A DNA stretch of 21,013 bases from Actinomycetes bacterium (GTDB lineage Bacteria > Actinomycetota > Acidimicrobiia > Spongiisociales > UBA5794). Where the stretch lies: the NCBI GenBank assembly GCA_024640745.1, contig JAHEEL010000013.1, positions 1 to 21,013 on the forward strand, given 5' to 3'. A program made the position numbers and the translations under genes. A model generated the notes under the pieces. The model worked only from the letters and a program-made list of their open reading frames with translations. It was not told the origin of the DNA and made no database searches. Numbering within the stretch: position 1 is the first letter of the stretch; each line of letters opens with the position of its first letter. Positions 6,706 through 13,842 of this stretch are shown here, in pieces.

Positions 6706-7416
6706 TCATCGGTTGCTGATCTGTTGTTGTTCGGTCGAGATGGTGGAGAGGTGTCGGGCGAGGGTAGGGAGCGCTCGCAGGAGTCGTTGCTGAGCATCGT
6801 GGTCGATCCGATGCACCTGCTCGATGCTCTGTTGGATGAGGGCAAGGGGCACGCGGGATTCGCGGGCGATTGCTTCGATCGCGGAAAGCGTCGGCGGCCA
6901 GTCATCGGGCGCGATGCCTCCGGAGATCACCATTCCGACGAGCGTGTTGCCCCGCCGAACGAAGGCGCGGGTGCACAGGAAGCCAAGATGACTCGGCCGC
7001 AGGCGCTGTTCGAAATCGTATTCGCCGCCCAGCGCCTTCCACTCCGCGATACAGCGATCGAGGGCAGCGGCCTCGCCTGAGATGGCGGAGAAGTAGCCGT
7101 TCGGATTGCTTACCTCGGTGATCGGGTTGCCGTCGATGTCGGTGACCACCACCATCACGTCGAACAGGTCCGCGAACAAGTCGGCGATCTCCTGGGTAGT
7201 CGACGGGGCCGCGGGGCTGGATCGTCCGTTGCCTGATGCGTTGAGCCAGGCTTCGATCTCGTCGGCGGGGAACCGCCATTGCCGCCCGACCTTGATGGCG
7301 GGGAGTCGTCCCGACTCGGCCATCCGATAGATCGTCGACCGGTCGACGCGGATCAGCTCCTGAACGTCACGGGCCGTGAGATAGGTCGGTGTCGGCTTGG
7401 TGGTCTGCATCATCAT
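6706..7416 (-). CDS. Transcriptional regulator: MerR/excisionase-type HTH fused to a PocR ligand-binding domain
   Basis: A protein of 236 residues. Residues 12-60 (YLTARDVQELIRVDRSTIYR, then MAESGRLPAIKVGRQWRFPADEIEAWL) are a clear excisionase/BldC-like winged helix-turn-helix. After a Ser/Pro-rich linker (62-73), residues 75-200 match the PocR sensory domain: DLFADLFDVMVVVTDIDGNP, Cys122, SHLGFLCTRAFV with Cys148, and a GMVISGGI strand. In other regulators this PAS-like domain senses small molecules such as 1,3-propanediol; two cysteines here could respond to sulfur or redox state, which is speculative. A C-terminal helical tail (170-236) follows. It is the first gene of the sulfur operon and probably controls it, including itself. 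The start is one of three consecutive ATGs (7416-7408) with no clear ribosome binding site, so leaderless translation is possible. Confidence 0.85.
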   Translation of the reverse strand: MMMQTTKPTPTYLTARDVQELIRVDRSTIYRMAESGRLPAIKVGRQWRFPADEIEAWLNASGNGRSSPAAPSTTQEIADLFADLFDVMVVVTDIDGNPITEVSNPNGYFSAISGEAAALDRCIAEWKALGGEYDFEQRLRPSHLGFLCTRAFVRRGNTLVGMVISGGIAPDDWPPTLSAIEAIARESRVPLALIQQSIEQVHRIDHDAQQRLLRALPTLARHLSTISTEQQQISNR

Positions 7417-7445
7417 GCGTGAGGTGCATCTGTGGCAAATGGGCT

Positions 7446-7478
7446 CTGCACAGTGTGCATGGTATGCGTGTTGTGCAG
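7446..7478. promoter_or_regulatory. Candidate operator: TGCACA/TGTGCA inverted repeats upstream of the PocR-type regulator
   Basis: CTGCACA at 7446-7452 is inverted as TGTGCAG at 7472-7478, with 19 bases between. Inside lies a tighter near-palindrome, TGCACAGTGTGCA (7447-7459). A further GTGCATCTGTG copy lies just inside, towards the gene (about 7424-7434). The cluster is 30-60 bases upstream of the regulator start, a typical place for autoregulation by a MerR-like protein. Inferred from sequence symmetry only. Confidence 0.45.
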
Positions 7479-7564
7479 CTGCGTTGACCGGCACGTAGGG
7501 CCGAAAGGCCCGATTCCTGTCTCACAAGTACCTCGAGTCGCTCGTCCAGCGACACCGCGTACGG

Positions 7565-8014
7565 CTACGAGCGCGTCGCATCGAGCCGGTCGCCCAGGGC
7601 GAAGATCCATCCGGCCGGGAGGTCCCAGTGGCGAGATCCCGCCACCATCCGGGCGAGGTAGTCCGCGGACGGCGGGAGCTCGGGACCGGGGCTCGGTGCG
7701 GCGCGGTGAGTGGTCGCGCGATGACGCCGGCCCCGGCGGTCGATGACTTCGACGCTCGCTCGTTCGCGTGCCTCGGCGCGCTCAACTCTGTCGAGATCGT
7801 TGATCTCGACGTCCGGGATCTCGAACGCAGCGCCCCATACCGTCGCACCGGGTTCCGGCATCGGGGTTGGGAGGCCGCCGTGCCATCCGTTGCCTTCGAT
7901 GCAGAACGCAAGGCCGCAGTCTTCGAGATGAGCGACAAAACGGAAGGTGGCGGATGGCGCAACCGCGAGGAGGTCGTCGGGAGCAATGCGAACGTCGTAT
8001 GCAAAGTAGAGCAG
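7565..8014 (-). CDS. Gamma-glutamylcyclotransferase (AIG2)-like protein, apparent CTG start
   Basis: A protein of 149 residues reading (CTG)LYFAYDVRIAPDDLL, then CGLAFCIEGNGWHGGLPTPMPEPGATVWGA, DLDRVERAEARER, a VEV strand, and SADYLARMVAGSRHWDLPAGWI. This follows the GGCT/AIG2 fold from end to end (compare the usual MLYFAYGSN, RLAF, VWG, LDRYEG, ARHWGLP). The likely catalytic acid is Glu78 in DRVE. The usual Y-G-S-N loop is altered to Y-D-V-R, so activity on gamma-glutamyl peptides is uncertain. No ATG, GTG or TTG occurs in frame between the upstream stop (about 8105) and the conserved FAYD strand; a CTG at 8014 lies five bases after GGGGAGG and gives exactly the family N-terminus. The first in-frame ATG (7861) would remove the first third of the fold. 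It is divergent from the WhiB gene. Confidence 0.78.
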   Translation of the reverse strand: MLYFAYDVRIAPDDLLAVAPSATFRFVAHLEDCGLAFCIEGNGWHGGLPTPMPEPGATVWGAAFEIPDVEINDLDRVERAEARERASVEVIDRRGRRHRATTHRAAPSPGPELPPSADYLARMVAGSRHWDLPAGWIFALGDRLDATRS

Positions 8015-8135
8015 AAGCGCCTCCCCGGTGCCGCAAGCGAGTGTAGATCGCCGGGCACAAGAACGAGGAGGATCTCGGGAACCGCGGAGCGCCGTCCGGT
8101 CGTCCTATCTCGGTATCACTGAGGAAGGTTTGACC

Positions 8136-8396
8136 ATGAACACCACAGCAGGACCGGACGCACTCGACGCCCCGATTCTCGAAGAACGACCGTGGGCGGT
8201 CTATTCGGCATGCAAGAACGCCGATCCCGCCATCTTCTTCGCAGCAACCCGTGCCGACGAGCGGTCGGCCCTCGCGATCTGCGGCGCGTGCACCGTTGCC
8301 CGGGAATGCCTGGAGTTCGCCGTCGAGACACGTGAGCGCTTCGGCGTGTGGGGCGGAACGAGTGAACGAGACCGCCGGAAGATGCTGAAAGGCTGA
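8136..8396 (+). CDS. WhiB-family iron-sulfur transcription factor
   Basis: A small protein of 86 residues with the full WhiB signature: Cys26, Cys49, Cys52 and Cys58 (C-x22-C-x2-C-x5-C) to hold a 4Fe-4S cluster, then the G-V-W-G-G turn at 70-74 and a basic SERDRRKMLKG tail for DNA contact. WhiB proteins bind the sigma factor and tune transcription in response to oxygen, nitric oxide or redox state; they are confined to Actinobacteria and their phages, which helps place the organism. The ATG at 8136 has GAGGAAGG eight bases upstream; the open frame further upstream to 8028 is not family-like. Which WhiB paralogue this is cannot be told. It is divergent from the GGCT-like gene and converges with the ABC permease gene (18-base gap). 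Confidence 0.93.
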   Translation: MNTTAGPDALDAPILEERPWAVYSACKNADPAIFFAATRADERSALAICGACTVARECLEFAVETRERFGVWGGTSERDRRKMLKG

Positions 8397-8414
8397 TCCT
8401 CAGGGCCGAGTCCG

Positions 8415-10796
8415 CTACGTAGATCGTTCTCGGACCACACTCGCGATGTCGAGATGGCGTACCGTCCGGATCGCCGGGACCACCGACAGCAGCGCAACCA
8501 GCAACATGGCGACCGCGCTGAACACGAGCGTCGTCCAATTCATGTCGAGTTCGAACGTGAACATGTCGGATGAGTAGGACTGCATGAAGACCGTAGCGAC
8601 CGCGTAGCCGACGATCAGGCCGGGGAGGATTCCGAGCGCGGTCAGCAGAAGGTTCTCGCCGGTGATCAGCGAGGCGAGCCGTCGTTGTGACAGGCCGTTT
8701 GCCCGCATCGTGGCGTACTCCCCCTTGCGCTCGGCAACGTTGACGGAGATCGTGTTGAAGATCAGGGCGAACGCCATGACGCCGCCGAAGATGAGCATGA
8801 TGCCGACGAAGGCGTAGAAGAACCCCAGGAAGTCCTGGAACATCTCGTAGAGGCCGCGAGAATCGATGACGGCCGCCGTGACCTTCTGTGACTCGATGGT
8901 GTCGAGCACCGCCGTCCGGTCGACGTCGTCATCGAAGATCGCCTTGACGAGCGATATCGATGGATCTTCGAGGGTTCCGGTGGGAAGAGGTGTCTCCGTG
9001 GTGGCGAGCGCGCGCTCGAGGGCGGCGCGCTCCATGTAGATGCGCGTTCCCAGGGGCTCGTCGACGAATCCGGCGATCGTGGTCGAGAAGGAGGCGCCGA
9101 GTGTGGGCAACGACAAGGCAACGGTGTCGCCCACGGAGAGCCCGATCTCGCTCTCGAGCGCTTTGCCCGCGACAACGCCGGTGTCCGGCAAGTGACCTTC
9201 CGGGGTGTCGAAGCCGTGGACTGCAGTATCTGCAGCGTATGCCTCGAGTTGTGAGCCATAGGAACCATCGGGACCGCGCGCCGAGACGGCGAGGGAGACG
9301 ACCGGCTCCGCTCGCTGGACCCCCGGGATTGAGGCGACCGCGGCGACGGCGTCGCGATCGACTGGAACGGTGAGGAAGACGTCGGCGTCCTCGAGCGCGA
9401 TCTCGTTGAAGTTGCGATCGAGGAGGTTGACGACCGTGTCGATCATTCCCCACGAAGCCAGGACCAAGGTCAGGGCGAGAACGACACCGAGGATCGTCGA
9501 GAGACTGCGGCGACGATTCCTGCCGACACCGCGCAGCACCATGAGCCAGCGGACGGGCAGCTTGCGCAGCGGTGGCACGAGCCGCTCGGCGAGGCTCGGC
9601 CGCCCATCCTGTGTCGGCGTTTCGCCGCGCATGGCCTCGGCTGGGCTGAGCCGCGACGCGGCGCGCGTCGGTGCAAGGGCGGCGAGTGTGCCGACCGCGA
9701 TGCCGAAGAGAAGGCCGACAATTGGGGTGATCCAGTGCAGCCCCCTGACCGTATCGGGGATGCCGAGCGCGTCGGTGTAGAGGCCCGTGATGGCCCATCC
9801 CAGCAGCATGCCCAGGATCACGCCGGTCACCGCTCCCGCGAATCCCAGGATCAGTCCATAGGACAGGTAGTGCCGGGTAATCAGCCGTCGGGAGACACCG
9901 CTCGCCATGAGCGTCCCGATCTGCGGGCGCTGGGAGTAGACCACGCGGGTGAGGATGATGAACGTCGCCATCCCGGCGGCGAGGAGGAAGAGCGCAGGGA
10001 ACATGATCGCCATCTCCTCGAATCCCTGGAGATCGAGCTTCAGCCCTGCATTGGACGGCTGGTCGGCCTGCGTCGTCACATCGGCGGCGCCTGCTGCGTT
10101 CGCGGCCCGTTCGACGGCAGCGTCGGTTGCGACTCGGTCCGCATCCGGGGCGTAGCGAATCACGGTCTGGTCGGCGACCGCCGTTGCCGGAACTGCGGCC
10201 AGGAGGTCCTCGGATACGAAGGCAACGCCAAATGTGCCGGGTGGCGGGAAGAAGTTCTGGCGGCTTTCGGCCGGCCAGAGGTACTCGGAAGAAATGGCCG
10301 TGCCAACCACCGGACCTTCCGACCAGGTGGTTCCGGCAAGCACCTCGATCCGGTCGCCGGGAGCGAGCGCGAAGTACTCGGCGAGGTGTTCCTCGGCAAC
10401 CAGTCCGTTGGGTGTGTCGCTCGCGAGGTAGGTTCCGCTGGTCATGTCGATCTCGTTGACCAGCGGCTGTTGATCCGGCGGCATCCCGACCAAGCGGCCG
10501 TGGAGCACATCGGCGCCAATACGGAACGGAACGTCGGCGGTCCGCCGCACCTCAACGGTCGCCACACCTTCGATGGATGCTGCGGCAGCGGGGAACGTAT
10601 CGTCCGCGCCGGTCACGGTGACATCGGCGAATCCCAGCCGTTCGTAGGTGCCGCTGTACGACGACTCGAGGTTCAAGAACGCGTCGTACGAGGCAGCGAA
10701 CAGCATGACCCCGAGCGTGATCGTCACGAACACCGCCAGGAACTGCCATCGTTGGCGACCCATGTCGCGGCGGCGTTTGGTCGAGAGGTAGCTCAC
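8415..10796 (-). CDS. ABC transporter permease, two FtsX/MacB-type units
   Basis: A protein of 793 residues. It begins VSYLSTKRRRDMGRQRWQFL with a first helix near 15-36, then a large extracytoplasmic domain with MacB-like periplasmic character. A first FtsX domain follows with three helices (FPALFLLAAGMATFIILTRV, then ILGFAGAVTGVILGMLLGWA, then ITPIVGLLFGIAVGTLAALA). A second helix (STILGVVLALTLVLASWGMI), a second external domain and a C-terminal FtsX domain (FFYAFVGIMLIFGGVMAFAL onward, with the GEYATMRANG cytoplasmic loop) complete it. Such duplicated permeases work as mechanotransducing or lipoprotein/lipid/drug exporters with a MacB/LolD-type ATPase. The GTG start at 10796 overlaps the ATPase stop by four bases (GTGA); the frame stays open further upstream but only within the ATPase gene. 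The substrate is unknown. Confidence 0.9.
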   Translation of the reverse strand: MSYLSTKRRRDMGRQRWQFLAVFVTITLGVMLFAASYDAFLNLESSYSGTYERLGFADVTVTGADDTFPAAAASIEGVATVEVRRTADVPFRIGADVLHGRLVGMPPDQQPLVNEIDMTSGTYLASDTPNGLVAEEHLAEYFALAPGDRIEVLAGTTWSEGPVVGTAISSEYLWPAESRQNFFPPPGTFGVAFVSEDLLAAVPATAVADQTVIRYAPDADRVATDAAVERAANAAGAADVTTQADQPSNAGLKLDLQGFEEMAIMFPALFLLAAGMATFIILTRVVYSQRPQIGTLMASGVSRRLITRHYLSYGLILGFAGAVTGVILGMLLGWAITGLYTDALGIPDTVRGLHWITPIVGLLFGIAVGTLAALAPTRAASRLSPAEAMRGETPTQDGRPSLAERLVPPLRKLPVRWLMVLRGVGRNRRRSLSTILGVVLALTLVLASWGMIDTVVNLLDRNFNEIALEDADVFLTVPVDRDAVAAVASIPGVQRAEPVVSLAVSARGPDGSYGSQLEAYAADTAVHGFDTPEGHLPDTGVVAGKALESEIGLSVGDTVALSLPTLGASFSTTIAGFVDEPLGTRIYMERAALERALATTETPLPTGTLEDPSISLVKAIFDDDVDRTAVLDTIESQKVTAAVIDSRGLYEMFQDFLGFFYAFVGIMLIFGGVMAFALIFNTISVNVAERKGEYATMRANGLSQRRLASLITGENLLLTALGILPGLIVGYAVATVFMQSYSSDMFTFELDMNWTTLVFSAVAMLLVALLSVVPAIRTVRHLDIASVVRERST

Positions 10797-11503
10797 CAGT
10801 CGAGTTGCTCCGGATCGGCCGGCGACGGGTTGGTCTCCTGCGACATGACCTGCCCGTCCCGCAGACGAATCACTCGGTCGGCCATCTTCGCCGTCACGGC
10901 GTTGTGAGTGACGATCAGCACGCTGCGGTCTCCGTCGCGGGTCACCTCGCGTAGGAGCTCGAGGATCGCTACACCGCTCTCGACGTCGAGCGATCCCGTG
11001 GGTTCGTCGCACAGCATCAGCGGCGGGTCCTTGACGAGACCCCGAGCGATCGAGACTCGCTGCTGTTCGCCGCCGGAGAGTTGGCCGGGAAAGTGGTCCA
11101 TCCGGTCGGCGAGGCCCACCCGTGCCAGCACCGCCTCCGTGCGCTCGAGGCCGTCCGAATCGACCAGCTCCGCGATGAGCGCCACGTTCTCTCGAGCGGT
11201 CAGTGTCGGGACCAGGTTGTAGAACTGGAAGACGAAGCCAATGGAGTGCAGGCGATAGGCCGTGCGACCCTTGTCGTCGAGCGAGTTGAGGTCGAGACCC
11301 TCTGCCTCAACGGAGCCGGCGGTGGGCGATTCGAGGGCTCCGATCTGATTCAGTAGGGTTGTCTTACCGGACCCGCTTGGACCGAGGAGCACGGCGAGCT
11401 CGCCTCTCGGGATCTCGATTGAGACGCCGCGCAGCGCACGAACCTCGGTCTCGCCCTCGCCGTACGTCTTTGTGAGATCGGTGGTCTTCACGGCTGGATG
11501 CAT
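10793..11503 (-). CDS. ABC transporter ATP-binding protein (MacB/LolD type)
   Basis: A nucleotide-binding subunit of 236 residues with all motifs intact: Walker A GPSGSGKT at 41-48, Q-loop Gln93 in VFQFYNLVPTLTARENV, signature LSGGEQQR at 142-149, Walker B LMLCDEP at 162-168, D-loop SLD and switch His200 in VLIVTHN. The FQFYNLVPTLTARENV segment is characteristic of the MacB/LolD/FtsE branch, which partners with FtsX-fold permeases such as the next gene. The ATG at 11503 follows CGGGAGAA at eight bases. It is the first gene of a two-gene operon, transcribed away from the TetR regulator across a shared operator. It powers the transporter from the cytoplasmic face of the membrane. Confidence 0.95.
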   Translation of the reverse strand: MHPAVKTTDLTKTYGEGETEVRALRGVSIEIPRGELAVLLGPSGSGKTTLLNQIGALESPTAGSVEAEGLDLNSLDDKGRTAYRLHSIGFVFQFYNLVPTLTARENVALIAELVDSDGLERTEAVLARVGLADRMDHFPGQLSGGEQQRVSIARGLVKDPPLMLCDEPTGSLDVESGVAILELLREVTRDGDRSVLIVTHNAVTAKMADRVIRLRDGQVMSQETNPSPADPEQLDW

Positions 11504-11520
11504 GGCGCATTCTCCCGATT

Positions 11521-11550
11521 GACAGTCACTTTCATATGATAGTCTCTGTC
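11521..11550. promoter_or_regulatory. 30-bp palindromic operator between the ABC transporter and TetR genes
   Basis: A 30-base imperfect palindrome centred on CATATG. Outer arms GACAGTCACT and AGTCTCTGTC match at eight of ten positions, and about 24 of 30 positions agree overall. It lies 17 bases from the ATPase start and just before the TetR start at 11554. TTGACA (11519-11524) and TATGAT (11535-11540) are embedded, but 10 bases apart, so they do not form one standard promoter. Position and symmetry suggest TetR binding that represses both directions. Confidence 0.65.
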
Positions 11551-11553
11551 ACG

Positions 11554-12141
11554 ATGGACGAAACCGCCACGACGCTCACCGAGCGCAAGCGACGAGCGAT
11601 GATGCTGCGCGTCCAGGACGAGGCGTTCCTCATGGCGTTCCAGGACGGCTACGAGGCGGTCACCGTCGAGGCAATCGCTGCGGCGTCCGAGGTCTCAGCC
11701 TCGACGATCTACCGGGCATTCGGCACGAAGGAGGGCATCTTCCTTTGGGACGAGGCCGAGCTCCCGATGTGGCGGATGCTCGAGGTCGAGCTCACCCGGC
11801 ACGCCCCGATCGACGCCGCGATCGCCGTCGTCGATGGCATCGCAGCGCTCGACCTGCACCTGCCCGACGCAGAGATTCGCCGGCGTTTTCGCTTTCTGCT
11901 GTCCGAGCCGGCGCTGCGCTGGAAGCTGGATCAGGTGTTTCGGGACTTCGAACGCGAGCTCGCCGACCGGATTGCTGCCGGAGGCACCGCGGGCCAGACC
12001 GAGGCCCGCATCATTGCGGCCGCGGCCATGGCCGCGATCGTTGCAGCGATGGATGAGTGGCAGCAAGCCGGCACGCTGCGCCCCTTTGGATCGGTGGCCA
12101 CCGAGGCCGCGGCGGCGCTGCGCGGAGTACTGAGCGGGTAG
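11554..12141 (+). CDS. TetR-family transcriptional repressor
   Basis: A protein of 195 residues. The N-terminal helix-turn-helix is typical (AFQDGYEAVTVEAIAAASEV, then SASTIYRAFGTKEGIF, about residues 28-64). The rest is the helical ligand-binding and dimerisation domain, whose sequence gives no clue to the ligand. It is divergent from the ABC transporter operon with a palindromic operator between them, the classic arrangement of a local repressor of an export system. An in-frame ATG at 11536 lies inside the palindrome; the ATG at 11554 is preferred because it clears the operator and begins nearer the HTH. Neither has a ribosome binding site, so the mRNA may be leaderless. It is followed by trpD after only 11 bases, so the two may share a transcript. 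Confidence 0.88.
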   Translation: MDETATTLTERKRRAMMLRVQDEAFLMAFQDGYEAVTVEAIAAASEVSASTIYRAFGTKEGIFLWDEAELPMWRMLEVELTRHAPIDAAIAVVDGIAALDLHLPDAEIRRRFRFLLSEPALRWKLDQVFRDFERELADRIAAGGTAGQTEARIIAAAAMAAIVAAMDEWQQAGTLRPFGSVATEAAAALRGVLSG

Positions 12142-12152
12142 GGTGCTGGGCT

Positions 12153-13178
12153 ATGTCCGACATCACGTGGCCTGCAACACTCGATCGACTCATTGCGGGA
12201 TCCGACCTGACGCGCGGCGAGGCGTATCTTGCGATGAGCCGAATCATGGCGGGTGAGGCCTCAGAGGCGCAGATCGGCGCATTCCTCGTGGGCCTGAGGG
12301 CAAAGGGTGAGACGGCGGACGAGATGACGGGACTGGTCGACGCGATGGTGGATGCATCCGTTCGGGTGGACATCGGCGAGCCTGTGGTCGATTCGGTCGG
12401 CACGGGTGGGGATCGCTCGGGAACCTTCAACATCTCGACTACGGCGGCGTTCATCGCAGCCGGAGCGGGTGTGAAGATGGCCAAGCATGGCAACCGGGCC
12501 GCATCGTCGGCCACCGGGTCCGCCGATGTGCTCGAATCCCTGGGCTTCGATCTCGAGATGGAGCCGGAGGAAACGGCCGCCATGATTCGCACCGTCGGAT
12601 TCGGCTTCTTCTTCGCGCCGCGCTACCACCCGGCGATGCGGCACGCCGGCCCCGTGCGCTCGTCGCTCGGCGTCCGTACCGTCTTCAACTTCCTCGGGCC
12701 CCTCACCAACCCGGCCGGCGCGCGCCGGCTTTCGGTCGGCACATCCGATCCGCGAATGGCGAGTCTGATGATCGAGGTCCTGCGCAACCGAGGCGCAGAG
12801 CGAGCATTCGTCTTCTACGGCGAGGACGGTCTCGACGAACTCACCACCACCGGACCTTCGTTCATCTACCGACTGCGCCACGGCGAGGTGACGACCGCCG
12901 AGTTCACCCCGGAGGACTTCGGTGTGCGGCGGGCAACCATTGACGAGCTCAGAGGTGGTTCAGCCGAGGAGAACGGGGAGATCTTGCTCGGCATTCTGAA
13001 CGGCCATCCTGGGCCGAAGCGCGACATCGCCGTGATCAACGCTGCGCCGGCGATTGTGGTCGCGGGGCTGGCCGACGGCTTTGTCGAGGCGGTGGCGCTG
13101 GCCGGCGAGGCGATCGACTCGGGCGACGCTCTCGCCGTGCTCGATCGCGCCCTTGCATTCACGAGAGACCGGACGTAG
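12153..13178 (+). CDS. trpD: Anthranilate phosphoribosyltransferase
   Basis: An enzyme of 341 residues, the normal TrpD length, catalysing the second step of tryptophan synthesis: anthranilate plus PRPP gives N-(5'-phosphoribosyl)-anthranilate. The N-terminal helical domain (EAYLAMSRIMAGEASEAQIG) is followed by the PRPP-binding GTGGD at 83-87, NIST at 93-96 and KHGNR at 111-115, then FFFAPRYHPAMRHAGPVR and LGVRTVFNFLGPLTNPAGA, all standard. The acidic pair in the metal-binding loop appears as DGLDELTTTG. The start ATG has only a weak upstream GGG stretch; the frame is open further upstream but inside the TetR gene. No other trp gene is near, so it is a detached trpD. It cannot be a bifunctional TrpGD, since no glutaminase domain is present. 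Confidence 0.95.
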   Translation: MSDITWPATLDRLIAGSDLTRGEAYLAMSRIMAGEASEAQIGAFLVGLRAKGETADEMTGLVDAMVDASVRVDIGEPVVDSVGTGGDRSGTFNISTTAAFIAAGAGVKMAKHGNRAASSATGSADVLESLGFDLEMEPEETAAMIRTVGFGFFFAPRYHPAMRHAGPVRSSLGVRTVFNFLGPLTNPAGARRLSVGTSDPRMASLMIEVLRNRGAERAFVFYGEDGLDELTTTGPSFIYRLRHGEVTTAEFTPEDFGVRRATIDELRGGSAEENGEILLGILNGHPGPKRDIAVINAAPAIVVAGLADGFVEAVALAGEAIDSGDALAVLDRALAFTRDRT

Positions 13179-13218
13179 GTCCGTCCCGATATCGCGTTGG
13201 TGCGGGTACGGTGAGCCC

Positions 13219-13842
13219 ATGCGGAGAGCATTTCTACTGATCGCGGCTGCGGCCGTTGTTGTTTCCTCATGTGCCGGCGGCAGCGACGACACGGCGCCTG
13301 CGGCCGCGCCGACGACAAGCGCCGCGACGGCGGAAGCCGCCCCAGTGCCCGAGGATGATGTGACGACCACCACCTCGGCGGATTCCACGCCTTCAGAAAC
13401 GGAGGCTCCGGCAGAGACCGCGCCGCCTGTCGATGGACCGCCCGCGCCGGACTTCACGCTTGCACTCGGCGACGGTGGCGATTTCACGCTCTCGGGTGAG
13501 CAGAAGCCGGTGTACCTGGTGTTTTGGGCCGAGTGGTGAGGTGTCTGCGGACGGGAGTTGCCCGTCATCGATGCCGTTGCACCCGACTACGCCGACTCCG
13601 TGCGTTTCATCGCGGTGGCGGGGCAATCCGATATCGGCTCCACTCGTGCGAAGGCGGATGAGCTGCTCTCCAACGTCGACTGGGGTCTGGACGAATCGAT
13701 CTGGGATCTCTACGGAGTTCGCGGCCAACCGGTCTCGTTCCTGATCACCGCCAACGACGTGATCGTCGGCAACTGGTTTGGAGCGGCCGGCGAGGAGGCA
13801 CTTCGTGAGGCGCTCGATGAACTCGTCGCCCTCGACGCGTGA
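13219..13842 (+). CDS. Selenocysteine-containing thioredoxin/TlpA-like lipoprotein (in-frame TGA recoded)
   Basis: Read through one TGA (13537-13539), this frame gives a single 207-residue protein. It has a lipoprotein signal peptide with lipobox V-S-S-C (Cys18), an Ala/Thr/Ser/Glu/Pro-rich linker (19-75), then a TlpA/redoxin domain. The domain runs APDFTLALGDGGDFTLSGE, YLVFWAEW, residue 107 = TGA, GVCGRELPVID, VRFIAVAGQSDIG, and VRGQPVSFLI with the cis-Pro at 171. The TGA replaces exactly the first active-site cysteine, giving U-G-V-C where relatives have C-x-x-C. Frame, composition and fold continue past it to a TGA at 13840. A SECIS-like hairpin follows (13550-13566). Likely role: lipid-anchored thiol reductase or disulfide exchange at the outer face of the membrane. 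Annotation software would split this into two fragments. A nonsense mutation or sequencing error is the main alternative. Confidence 0.83.
13550..13566 (+). promoter_or_regulatory. Bacterial SECIS-like hairpin downstream of the Sec TGA
   Basis: GACGGG (13550-13555) pairs perfectly with CCCGTC (13561-13566) around the five-base loop AGTTG. The stem begins 11 bases after the TGA and the loop 17 bases after it, at the near edge of the range described for bacterial SECIS elements. The loop has G at its second position followed by U, as the SelB-binding consensus asks. It lies within the coding sequence. Predicted by eye. Confidence 0.6.

Noticed and set aside
5495..6793. 432-codon open frame on the plus strand opposite the SQR-like gene
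   Set aside because: Composition rich in Val/Glu/Asp/Arg as expected from an antisense shadow in GC-rich DNA; no recognisable motif, and the opposite strand encodes a clear flavoprotein.
7522..8058. 178-codon minus-strand frame overlapping the GGCT-like gene
   Set aside because: Ser/Arg/Thr-rich translation without family features, while the overlapping frame follows the GGCT fold from end to end.
10797..11012. 72-codon upstream extension of the ABC permease frame
   Set aside because: It lies entirely inside the ATPase gene in another frame, is Arg/Pro-rich and unlike the family. The GTG at 10796 overlapping the ATPase stop is the natural start.
12960..13568. Long open frame on the minus strand opposite trpD and the selenoprotein gene
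   Set aside because: Ser/Ala/Gly-rich low-complexity translation that mirrors the Thr/Ala/Ser/Pro linker codons; no family similarity.
13219..13842. Reading the TGA-split gene as a pseudogene or as two separate genes
   Set aside because: The second half has no start codon with a ribosome binding site before the active-site region, and the first half would end mid-fold. The single stop falls on the catalytic cysteine with a hairpin behind it, which fits recoding better than decay. Still the main alternative.
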